Shown here one piece after another: positions 52,349 through 64,000 of a DNA stretch of 64,000 nucleotides. The number at the start of each line of letters is the position of its first letter. The stretch's first letter is position 1. The stretch is from contig VBWA01000001.1 in the NCBI GenBank assembly GCA_006218025.1, positions 1-64,000 on the forward strand, written 5' to 3'. Both the position numbers and the translations under genes were made by a program. The notes beneath the pieces are model-generated. The model searched no databases. It was not told the DNA's origin and was given only the letters and a program-made list of their open reading frames with translations. This DNA is from Rhodocyclaceae bacterium (GTDB lineage Bacteria; Pseudomonadota; Gammaproteobacteria; Burkholderiales; Rhodocyclaceae).

Positions 52349-54178
52349 TCACTCTACCGTAACGCTCTTCGCAAGGTTGCGCGGTTTGTCCACATCCGTG
52401 CCTTTCACCAGCGCGGCGTGATAGGACAGCAATTGTAGTGGAATGACATGCAGTACCGGTGACAGCAGGCCGTAGTGTTCCGGCAGACGCAGCACGTGCA
52501 CGCCCTCCTCCTGATCCACGGCCGAATCGGCATCGGCGAAGACGTAGAGTTCGCCGCCGCGCGCGGCCACTTCCTTGAGGTTGGACTTGAGCTTTTCCAG
52601 CAGGGCATCGTTGGGCGCAATGCTGATGACCGGCATGTCCTTGTCGACCAGCGCCAGGGGGCCGTGCTTGAGTTCGCCGGCGGGATAGCCCTCGGCGTGG
52701 ATGTAGGAGATTTCCTTGAGCTTCAGCGCGCCTTCCAGCGCGATCGGATAGTGATGGCCGCGGCCGAGGAACAGCGCGTGCTGCTTGTCGGCGAAGCGCG
52801 TTGCCCAGACCTTGATTTCGGGTTCGAGAGCCAGGACTTTCTGCACCGCCACCGGCAGGTGGCGCAGGGCCTTCAGGTGTGCGCCCTCCTGCTCGGGCGT
52901 CAGGCGCCCGGTCTGCTTGGCCAGCGTTACGGCGAGCAGGAACAGCGCGGCCAGCTGGGTGGTGAAGGCCTTGGTCGACGCAACGCCGATCTCGGGTCCG
53001 GCGCGGGTCAGGAAGCGCAGGGCGCATTCACGCACGATGGCCGATTCGGGGACGTTGCACAATGCCAGCGTCTTGCTCATGCCGAGCGCCTTGGCGTGCT
53101 TGACCGAGGCCAGAGTATCGGCGGTTTCGCCCGATTGGGAGATGGCGACCACGAGCTGCTCGGGGTTCGGCACCGAGACGCGGTAGCGGTACTCGCTGGC
53201 GATCTCGACGCTGCAGGCGATTCCCGCCAGCTGCTCGATCCAGTAGCGGGCGACGAGGCCGGCGTGATAGCTGGTGCCGCAGGCGAGGATCAGCACCGAG
53301 CCCACGCCCTTCAGCATTTCCGGCGCGGCGACGCCGAACAGGTTGGGGCTCAGGGTCTGCGCACCGCCGATCATTTCCAGCGTCGCCGCCAGTGCCTGCG
53401 GCTGCTCGAAGATTTCCTTCTGCATGTAGTGCCGGTAGTCGCCCAGCTCGACATCGTTCGCCGAGAGCGTACTTTCATGTACCGGGCGGTCAGCCGGCAC
53501 ATTCAGCGCCGTGCCGTCAGCGCCGACTATTCGAATCGTCTCGCGCGTCAGTTCGGCGACGTCGCCGTCTTCGAGATAGATCATGCGTCGCGTGACCTGC
53601 AGCAGGGCCGATGCGTCGGACGCGGCGTAGTTGCCGTCTTCACCCAGCCCCAACAAGAGGGGTGCGCCGTGACGGGCGACGACGATGGCGTCGTTCCCTT
53701 CCTGCACCACGGCAATCGCATAGGCGCCGATCAGCCGCGCCTTCGCCAGGCGCACGGCATCGAACAGGTCAGGCGCCGTTTTCAGCATGTGCTGGACCAG
53801 ATGGGCGATGACCTCGGTGTCGGTGTCCGAGGTAAACACGTAGCCTTCCGCGACGAGCTCCTGCTTGAGTTCGGAATAGTTTTCGATGATGCCGTTATGC
53901 ACCACCGCCAGGCCGCCGGAAACGTGCGGATGCGCATTGCGCTCGGAGGGCACGCCATGGGTTGCCCAGCGCGTATGGGCGATGCCGTGATGGGCCACCT
54001 GGCCCGCCGCCTGTGTCGCCAGTTCGGCGACGCGGCCGACGCTGCGCAGGCGCGTCAGGGTCGGATTGAGCAGCGCGAGGCCGGCGGAGTCATAGCCGCG
54101 GTATTCCAGGCGTTGCAAACCGGCGATCAGGACCGGAACGATGTTGCGCGCGGCAACGGCTGCGACGATGCCGCACAT
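52349..54178 (-). CDS. glmS: Glutamine-fructose-6-phosphate aminotransferase
   Basis: A 609-residue enzyme making glucosamine-6-phosphate from fructose-6-phosphate and glutamine, the first step of amino-sugar synthesis. Cys2 (MCGIVAAV) is the glutaminase nucleophile; [17 protein letters not shown] and later GNGIIENY-like [11 protein letters not shown] complete the domain. Two SIS isomerase repeats follow ([43 protein letters not shown]), ending KSVTVE. A 24-bp repeat copy inserts [12 protein letters not shown] between the domains. It follows glmU by three bases, so both steps to UDP-GlcNAc are co-expressed. Confidence 0.96.
   Translation of the reverse strand: MCGIVAAVAARNIVPVLIAGLQRLEYRGYDSAGLALLNPTLTRLRSVGRVAELATQAAGQVAHHGIAHTRWATHGVPSERNAHPHVSGGLAVVHNGIIENYSELKQELVAEGYVFTSDTDTEVIAHLVQHMLKTAPDLFDAVRLAKARLIGAYAIAVVQEGNDAIVVARHGAPLLLGLGEDGNYAASDASALLQVTRRMIYLEDGDVAELTRETIRIVGADGTALNVPADRPVHESTLSANDVELGDYRHYMQKEIFEQPQALAATLEMIGGAQTLSPNLFGVAAPEMLKGVGSVLILACGTSYHAGLVARYWIEQLAGIACSVEIASEYRYRVSVPNPEQLVVAISQSGETADTLASVKHAKALGMSKTLALCNVPESAIVRECALRFLTRAGPEIGVASTKAFTTQLAALFLLAVTLAKQTGRLTPEQEGAHLKALRHLPVAVQKVLALEPEIKVWATRFADKQHALFLGRGHHYPIALEGALKLKEISYIHAEGYPAGELKHGPLALVDKDMPVISIAPNDALLEKLKSNLKEVAARGGELYVFADADSAVDQEEGVHVLRLPEHYGLLSPVLHVIPLQLLSYHAALVKGTDVDKPRNLAKSVTVE
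53507..53530 (-). repeat. 24-bp dispersed repeat, copy 11
   Basis: In glmS; translated VGADGTAL on the gene strand. Three bases from the consensus. Confidence 0.8.
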
Positions 54179-54181
54179 AAG

Positions 54182-55624
54182 TCAGCCCTTCTTCTTTTTT
54201 ACCGGCCGCTTCCAGCCGGGAATCGACACCTGTTTCGCGCGCGAAACGGTCAGCTGGTCGGGCGGCGCGTCGCGGCTCAGCGTGGTGCCCGCGCCCAGCG
54301 TGGCACCGCGGCCGACCGTCACGGGCGCCACCAGCTGGGTGTCGGAGCCGATGAAGGCATCGTCCTCGATCACGGTACGGAACTTGTTGGCGCCGTCATA
54401 GTTGCAGGTAATGGTGCCGGCGCCGATGTTCACGCGGCTGCCGATCGTGGCATCGCCGAGGTAGGCGAGGTGATTGGCCTTGGAGTGATCGGCGATGGAC
54501 GAATTCTTCACTTCGACGAAATTTCCGACATGCACGTCGCGGCCGAGTTCGGTGCCGGGTCGCAGCCGCGCGTAGGGACCGATGATGCCGTCCGCTCCGA
54601 TCACGGCGTCTTCGATGTGGCAGAAAGGAGCGATCCGCGTTCCGCTGCCGATGCGGCAATTCTTCAGCACGCAGTTGGCGCCGATGACAACCCTGTCGGC
54701 CAGTTCGACGCGGCCCTCGAAGACGCAATTGACGTCGATCGTGACGTCGCGCCCACAGACAAGTTCGCCGCGCACATCGATTCGCGCCGGATCGCTCAGC
54801 GTCACGCCGGCTTCCATCAGCTGCCCGGCGATAGTGCGCTGATGCACGCGCTCCAGCGTGGCGAGTTGCGCCTTGCTGTTGATGCCCTCGGTTTCCCAGG
54901 GCTCGTCGGGATGTGCCGTCACCACCGGCATGCCTTCGGCCACCGCCAGGGCGACGATGTCGGTCAGGTAGTACTCGCCCTGCGCATTGCGCTTGCCCAA
55001 GTTGGGCAGCCAGCGCGCCAGCGCCGCCGTAGGTGCCACCAGAATGCCCGTGTTGATTTCGTGAATCGCGCGCTCGGCATCGTCGGCATCCTTCTCCTCG
55101 ACGATGCGCTTCACCGCTCCGTCGACGCGGACGATGCGCCCGTAGCCCTGCGGATTGTCCAGATGCGCAGTGAGCAGCGCCAGCGAGCCGGTACCTGCCG
55201 CCTCGATCAGGCGCTGCAGGGTCGAGGCGCGAATCAGGGGGACATCGCCGTACAGCACAAGGGTGGAAGAGGCGGTCGGCGCTGACGCGCTCTGCGTGCC
55301 CGGGATGCCGCTCGCCCGCCGCGAAGCGGAATCCCGGGTGTGTTGAGACCGCGGGCAGGCAACGGCGGGCATCGCCTGCAGCACGGCATGGCCGGTGCCG
55401 AGCTGCGGTTCCTGCAGGGCCCACGCGATGTCGGGTGCGTCGAGCGCGCTGCGAACCTGCTCTCCGCCGTGGCCATATACCACGCAGATTTTCTCTGCGC
55501 CAATCTCGCGCGCCGCATCGAGCACGTGCCCGAGCAACGCCTTTCCCGCCAGCGGATGCAGCACCTTGGGCAGGTCGGAGCGCATGCGCTTGCCCTGCCC
55601 GGCGGCGAGAATGACGACGTTCAA
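54182..55624 (-). CDS. glmU: Bifunctional UDP-N-acetylglucosamine pyrophosphorylase/acetyltransferase
   Basis: A 480-residue bifunctional enzyme making UDP-GlcNAc. The uridyltransferase domain starts [26 protein letters not shown], with [10 protein letters not shown] and a EINTGILV motif. The C-terminal left-handed beta helix (hexapeptide repeats, e.g. [30 protein letters not shown]) carries the acetyltransferase site. Typical GlmU is ~450-460 residues; here ~30 extra residues ([31 protein letters not shown]) split the uridyltransferase domain between AMPAVA and TLVLYGD, at residues ~88-120. The insert overlaps a degenerate 24-bp repeat. It is transcribed before glmS. Confidence 0.94.
   Translation of the reverse strand: MNVVILAAGQGKRMRSDLPKVLHPLAGKALLGHVLDAAREIGAEKICVVYGHGGEQVRSALDAPDIAWALQEPQLGTGHAVLQAMPAVACPRSQHTRDSASRRASGIPGTQSASAPTASSTLVLYGDVPLIRASTLQRLIEAAGTGSLALLTAHLDNPQGYGRIVRVDGAVKRIVEEKDADDAERAIHEINTGILVAPTAALARWLPNLGKRNAQGEYYLTDIVALAVAEGMPVVTAHPDEPWETEGINSKAQLATLERVHQRTIAGQLMEAGVTLSDPARIDVRGELVCGRDVTIDVNCVFEGRVELADRVVIGANCVLKNCRIGSGTRIAPFCHIEDAVIGADGIIGPYARLRPGTELGRDVHVGNFVEVKNSSIADHSKANHLAYLGDATIGSRVNIGAGTITCNYDGANKFRTVIEDDAFIGSDTQLVAPVTVGRGATLGAGTTLSRDAPPDQLTVSRAKQVSIPGWKRPVKKKKG
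55265..55363 (-). repeat. Composite repeat inserted in frame in glmU
   Basis: In-frame segment of about 99 bases with a degenerate dispersed-repeat core (GTCGGCGCTGAC at 55275-55286), a GGGATTCC-type hairpin with loop near 55316-55345, and a GCGGTC/GACCGC pair. The peptide part GIPGTQSA matches GIPGVQSA at the start of the YbaN-like gene. Confidence 0.75.
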
Positions 55625-55631
55625 GGTGCGC

Positions 55632-57094
55632 TCAACGCGGCAAAGTGGTGCAGCCCATCAGGAACCGATCGACCGTGCGCGCACACTGGCGGCCTTCACG
55701 TATCGCCCAGACCACCAGCGACTGACCGCGCCGCATGTCGCCGGCGGCAAACACGCCGGGCACGCTGGTGCTGTAGGCCTGCTCGCCCTCGGTATCGGCC
55801 CGCGCATTGCCGCGACCATCCTTGTCGACGCCGAATGCTTCGAGCACGCCGCCCACCGGACTGAGGAAACCCATGGCGAGAAACGCGAAATCGGCAGCAA
55901 TCTCGAATTCCGAGCCGGGCACCTCGCTCATCTTGTTGCCTTCCCATGCCAGACGCACGGCCCTGATCGCCTTCAGCCGACCGTTCTCGCCGACGAAGGC
56001 CTTGGTGCCGATGGCCCAGTCGCGCTCGCAGCCTTCGTCATGCGACGAGGAGGTACGCATGCGCAGCGGCCAGTAGGGCCAGGTCAGCGGGCCATTTTCC
56101 TGCTCGGGCGGACGCGGCAACAGTTCGACCTGGGTAATGCTGGCGGCGCCGTGGCGATTGGAAGTGCCGACACAGTCAGAGCCGGTATCGCCGCCACCGA
56201 TGACGACGACATGCTTGCCATTGACGTTGATCGGATTCTTGTGGCCACCGGCGACTTGCTTGTTCTGCGGAATCAGGAACTCGAGCGCGAAATGCACGCC
56301 TTCCAGTTCGCGGCCGGGAATCGGCAGGTCGCGCGGATTCTCGGCGCCACCGGCAAGCACCACGGCATTGAAGTCCTTCTTCAGCTGCGCCGGGCTGACC
56401 GTCTTCTTCGCGTCATTGACAACGCCCTTGGGCAGGGCCGTGCTGGTCACCAAGGTGCCCGTGACGAACTTGACGCCCTCCGCCTTCATCTGCGCCATGC
56501 GCCAGTCGATCAGGCGCTTGTCGAGCTTGAAGTCGGGAATGCCGTAACGCAACAGGCCGCCGATGCGGTCGTTCTTCTCGAACACCGTGACATCGTGGCC
56601 GACACGCGCGAGCTGTTGCGCCGCCGCCAGCCCCGCCGGGCCCGAGCCGACGATGGCAATTTTCTTGCCGGTCTTCGTTGTCGCCGGTTGCGGCAGCACC
56701 CAGCCGTTCTCGCCGGCCTTGTCGATGATGGCGCGCTCGATCGACTTGATGCCGACCGGAGTCTGCGGAATGTTCAGCGTGCAGGCCGCCTCGCAGGGCG
56801 CCGGACAAATGCGGCTGGTGAATTCCGGAAAGTTGTTGGTCGAATGCAGGGTCTCGATGGCCTCGCGCCAGTTGCCCTTGTAGACGAGGTCGTTCCAGTC
56901 CGGGATCAGGTTATTCACCGGGCAGCCGTTGTTGCAGAACGGGATGCCGCAATCCATGCAACGCGCGCCCTGTATCCGGGCCTGCTCGTCCGTCAAATGC
57001 GGAATGAACTCGTGATAGTGATGGACGCGCGTTTCCGCCTTCTCATAGCTCTCGGAGATGCGTTGAAATTCGAGGAATCCGGTGGGCTTGCCCA

Positions 57095-57095
<1 letters not shown>
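55632..57095 (-). CDS. gltD: Glutamate synthase small subunit
   Basis: A 487-residue FAD/NADPH-dependent subunit of glutamate synthase. The N-terminus has two 4Fe-4S binding patterns ([15 protein letters not shown] and CPAPCEAAC). It is followed by an FAD Rossmann [24 protein letters not shown] and an NADPH-binding [13 protein letters not shown], and ends in the second FAD motif [22 protein letters not shown]. It passes electrons to GltB. Its ATG overlaps the gltB stop by one base (TAATG), so the subunits are made in step. Confidence 0.96.
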
Positions 57096-61723
<4,628 letters not shown>

Positions 61724-61746
61724 CTTGTCATTCCTCGGAAATACGA

Positions 61747-61802
61747 CCGGCAAAAAGCCGGGGGCGGCCGGCAAAAAAGCCGGGGTGATGCCACTCCCCG
61801 GC
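61747..61802 (-). terminator. Tandem attenuator-like hairpins in the gltB leader
   Basis: On the minus strand: stem GCCGGGG/CCCCGGC with a 10-base loop, followed by six T (61802-61773), then CCGGC/GCCGG pairs around T6 and T5. The arms can pair in alternative ways, forming either terminators or antiterminator hairpins. It lies between the gltB promoter (61840-61868) and the gltB ATG. Confidence 0.6.
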
Positions 61803-61839
61803 CTTGGATGGCCCGCCGAACGTGGCGGACGAACGTGTA

Positions 61840-61868
61840 AATATACCGCCAAAAGCCGCCGAATTCAA
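61840..61868 (-). promoter_or_regulatory. gltB promoter
   Basis: -35 TTGAAT (61868-61863), exact 17-base spacer, -10 TATATT (61845-61840). Predicted start near 61833 and a leader of about 110 bases. Confidence 0.7.
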
Positions 61869-61893
61869 TACGTTGCAACGCAACATACGGACT

Positions 61894-63018
61894 TCATAAT
61901 TCCCCGACAGAGAACAGGCGGCGATGCTCCTTCATCGAGTAGCGGTCGGTCATGCCGGCGATATAGTCGGCAGTGGCTCGCGTAATGCTCTCGCTCGCCG
62001 CCATGTCCTGGTATTGGGGCGGCAGCAGGCGCGGATCGGCGACGAAGGCATTGAACAGATCGTGAATGATGCGGCGCGCCTTGGCGGTCATGCGCAACAC
62101 CTGGTAGTGCTGATACAAATGCTCGCGCAGAAAGCCCTTGAGGGCGCGGTTCTCGGCCAGCATCGCATCGGTGAAAGCGATCAGCGCAGGCGCTGCGCGA
62201 ACATCCTGAAGCGTTCGCGGGGCCTCAGCCGTGATGCGTCTCTCCGACTCCGCAAGCAGGTCCGTTACCAGCGCGCCGATCATGCGGCGGATGGTTTCGT
62301 GCACGCGGCGACGGCCAGGCAGGTGCGGGAACTCTGCATCGGCCTCGGCGGCATGGCGGGCAAAGAGACTGACCTCCTCAAGTTGTTCCAGAGTGAGCAG
62401 TCCGGAGCGCAGGCCGTCATCGACGTCGTGATTGTTGTAGGCGATCTCGTCGGCCAGATTGCAGATTTGCGCCTCCAACGATGGCCGGCGCCCCTCGAGA
62501 AAGCGCTGACCGAGCTCACCAAGCTCGCGCGCTTTCGCCGGTGAGCAATGTTTGAGAATGCCCTCGCGGGTCTCGAACATCAGGTTGAGGCCGTCAAATG
62601 CCCCATAGCGCTCTTCCAGGCGGTCGACGATGCGCAGGCTCTGGAGATTGTGCTCGAAGCCGCCATGCGCCTGCATGCACTCGTTCAGGGCATCCTGGCC
62701 GGCGTGGCCGAAGGGCGTATGGCCGAGGTCATGCGCGAGGGCGATGGCTTCGACCAGGTCGTCGTTGAGATGCAGGGCGCGTGCGATCGAGCGCGCGATC
62801 TGGGCCACTTCGATGCTGTGGGTAAGTCGAGTCCGGAACAGGTCGCCTTCGTGATTGACGAAAACCTGCGTCTTGTATTCGAGACGTCGGAAAGCGGTCG
62901 AATGCACGATGCGATCGCGATCGCGCTGAAACTCGCTGCGCGCCTTCGGGCGCGGTTCGACGACTGCGCGCCCATGGCTGGCGGTGTCTACAACAGCGTA
63001 AGGCGCCAGGTCACTCAC
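61894..63018 (-). CDS. dgt: Deoxyguanosinetriphosphate triphosphohydrolase-like protein
   Basis: A 374-residue HD-domain hydrolase that removes triphosphate from dGTP or related dNTPs. The metal set is visible: His in [11 protein letters not shown], the HD pair in [15 protein letters not shown], and Asp in [30 protein letters not shown]-like [10 protein letters not shown] is the family N-terminal signature. The GTG at 63018 overlaps the aroB stop (GTGAGTGA) and fits usual length; an in-frame ATG at 63069 would lie inside aroB. It is transcribed after aroB on the same strand. Confidence 0.92.
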   Translation of the reverse strand: MSDLAPYAVVDTASHGRAVVEPRPKARSEFQRDRDRIVHSTAFRRLEYKTQVFVNHEGDLFRTRLTHSIEVAQIARSIARALHLNDDLVEAIALAHDLGHTPFGHAGQDALNECMQAHGGFEHNLQSLRIVDRLEERYGAFDGLNLMFETREGILKHCSPAKARELGELGQRFLEGRRPSLEAQICNLADEIAYNNHDVDDGLRSGLLTLEQLEEVSLFARHAAEADAEFPHLPGRRRVHETIRRMIGALVTDLLAESERRITAEAPRTLQDVRAAPALIAFTDAMLAENRALKGFLREHLYQHYQVLRMTAKARRIIHDLFNAFVADPRLLPPQYQDMAASESITRATADYIAGMTDRYSMKEHRRLFSVGEL

Positions 63019-64000
63019 GACAGCAGGACTCGATGGCCGCGACAATCTCCTCGCGCGGCGCATCGGCATAAGTCACCGCATCGCCCAGCGCCTTGAGCAG
63101 CACGAGACGCAAGCTGCCGGCGATGACCTTCTTGTCGTGGGACATCAGTTCGAGATAGCGCGCCGCGCCGAGATCGGCGCCTTTGACGGGCAAGTTGGCG
63201 CGCTGCAGCACGGCGCGGACACGGTCGACATCGGCGACGGACAGCCAGCCCAGACGGCGCGAGAGTTCGACCGCCATCATCATGCCGGCAGCCACCGCCT
63301 CGCCATGCAACCATTCGCCATAGCCCATGCCGGTTTCGATGGCGTGGCCGAAGGTGTGGCCGAGATTGAGCAGCGCCCGACCGCCGACCGCAGCAGTCTC
63401 GTATTCGTCCGCCGCGACCACCTCTGCCTTGTTGGCGCAGGAACGCTCGATGGCATGCGCGAGCAATTCACCGTCGCGCGCGAGCAGCCCTTTCATGTTG
63501 GCTTCCAGCCAGCCGAGAAAAGGCAGGTCGCGAATCAGCCCGTACTTGATGACCTCCGCCATGCCGGCTGACAGCTCCCGGTCCGGCAACGTCTTTAATG
63601 TGTCGGTATCCGCCAGCACCAGCTTCGGCTGCCAGAAGGCGCCGACCATGTTCTTGCCGCGCGGATGATTGATGCCCGTCTTGCCGCCCACCGAGGAATC
63701 CACTTGCGAGAGCAGGGTGGTCGGAATCTGGACAAAGGGCACTCCGCGCTGATATGTGGCGGCGGCAAACCCCGCCAGATCGCCGATGACTCCGCCACCC
63801 AAAGCAACGATCGTGGTCCCGCGGTCGCAGCGATTTGCCAGCAGGGCGTCATAAATCAGGTTGAGCGACTCCCAGTTCTTGTGCGCTTCGCCATCGGGAA
63901 GGATGATCGGCGTAACGCCAACGCCGACTTTCTCCAGAGCCTTGACGACAATGTCCAGATACAGCGGCGCAACGTTGGTGTTGCTGACCAGTGCGACGCG
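63011..64000 (-). CDS. aroB: 3-dehydroquinate synthase, partial
   Basis: Partial gene, 5' end lost at the right edge; about 329 residues are present. It cyclises DAHP to 3-dehydroquinate in the shikimate pathway. NAD+-binding [20 protein letters not shown], the metal-binding set (Glu in [13 protein letters not shown], His in [12 protein letters not shown] and [13 protein letters not shown]) and [20 protein letters not shown] are all intact. The 24-bp repeat copy 12 encodes KVGVGVTP near the visible N-terminus. Shares transcription with dgt. Confidence 0.96.
   Translation of the reverse strand, partial: RVALVSNTNVAPLYLDIVVKALEKVGVGVTPIILPDGEAHKNWESLNLIYDALLANRCDRGTTIVALGGGVIGDLAGFAAATYQRGVPFVQIPTTLLSQVDSSVGGKTGINHPRGKNMVGAFWQPKLVLADTDTLKTLPDRELSAGMAEVIKYGLIRDLPFLGWLEANMKGLLARDGELLAHAIERSCANKAEVVAADEYETAAVGGRALLNLGHTFGHAIETGMGYGEWLHGEAVAAGMMMAVELSRRLGWLSVADVDRVRAVLQRANLPVKGADLGAARYLELMSHDKKVIAGSLRLVLLKALGDAVTYADAPREEIVAAIESCCRE
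63908..63931 (-). repeat. 24-bp dispersed repeat, copy 12 (diverged)
   Basis: In aroB; translated EKVGVGVT. Four bases from the consensus. Confidence 0.65.

Overview
This is a chromosomal window from a betaproteobacterium, most likely Rhodocyclales or a near relative. Supporting signs are high GC with dense short-spaced operons, a tRNA-Tyr/Gly/Thr-tuf cluster, a PhaM-type PHA granule protein, a fused IorAB, an IcmF mutase, and a phenylacetate-CoA-ligase/Liv transporter operon. The exact genus cannot be read from the sequence. No rRNA, transposase, integrase or CRISPR array was seen.

Layout. 1-430: tRNA-Tyr, tRNA-Gly and tRNA-Thr with the first codons of tuf (minus strand) behind a clear sigma70 promoter. 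584-6715: an FAD-linked oxidase, a fused 2-ketoacid:ferredoxin oxidoreductase, an orphan NarL-type regulator and phaM. 6754-17685 (minus): one long operon running acyl-CoA synthetase, livG, livH, livM, substrate-binding protein, livF, phenylacetate-CoA-ligase-like enzyme, CaiB/BaiF CoA-transferase and AEC permease. It looks like uptake and CoA activation of an organic, probably aromatic, acid. It is divergent from an apparently leaderless Crp/Fnr-family gene. 18535-25659: a hydroxyacyl-CoA dehydrogenase, a CDF metal exporter with a small secreted or anchored peptide, IcmF with a divergent AraC regulator, and a bacteriohemerythrin. 25723-43503: a copper/silver island with two complete RND efflux systems, a CusRS-type two-component system, CusF, DUF302 and DUF411 proteins, and three copies of a palindromic operator. 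A brnTA toxin-antitoxin module sits between two of those operators. 43516-52261: an EF-G-like GTPase, a B12 radical SAM protein with a YbaN-type membrane protein, a HIG1-type protein, a metallo-beta-lactamase/cyclic-nucleotide-binding fusion, a dehalogenase-like hydrolase and DUF2147. 52349-64000 (minus): aroB (cut by the window edge), dgt, gltB, gltD, glmU, glmS, covering shikimate, nucleotide, glutamate and amino-sugar metabolism.

The most unusual signal is not a gene. A 24-bp sequence family (core AGTCGGCGCTGGC) recurs at least 12 times in 64 kb, in both orientations. It lies inside unrelated genes in several reading frames as well as in spacers and at a terminator. Separate palindromic elements rich in C-run/G-run arms have been absorbed in frame into both RND pump genes, and a composite element into glmU. 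Together they suggest a genome populated by coding-tolerant short repeats, possibly an uptake-type or protein-binding signal plus small mobile palindromes.
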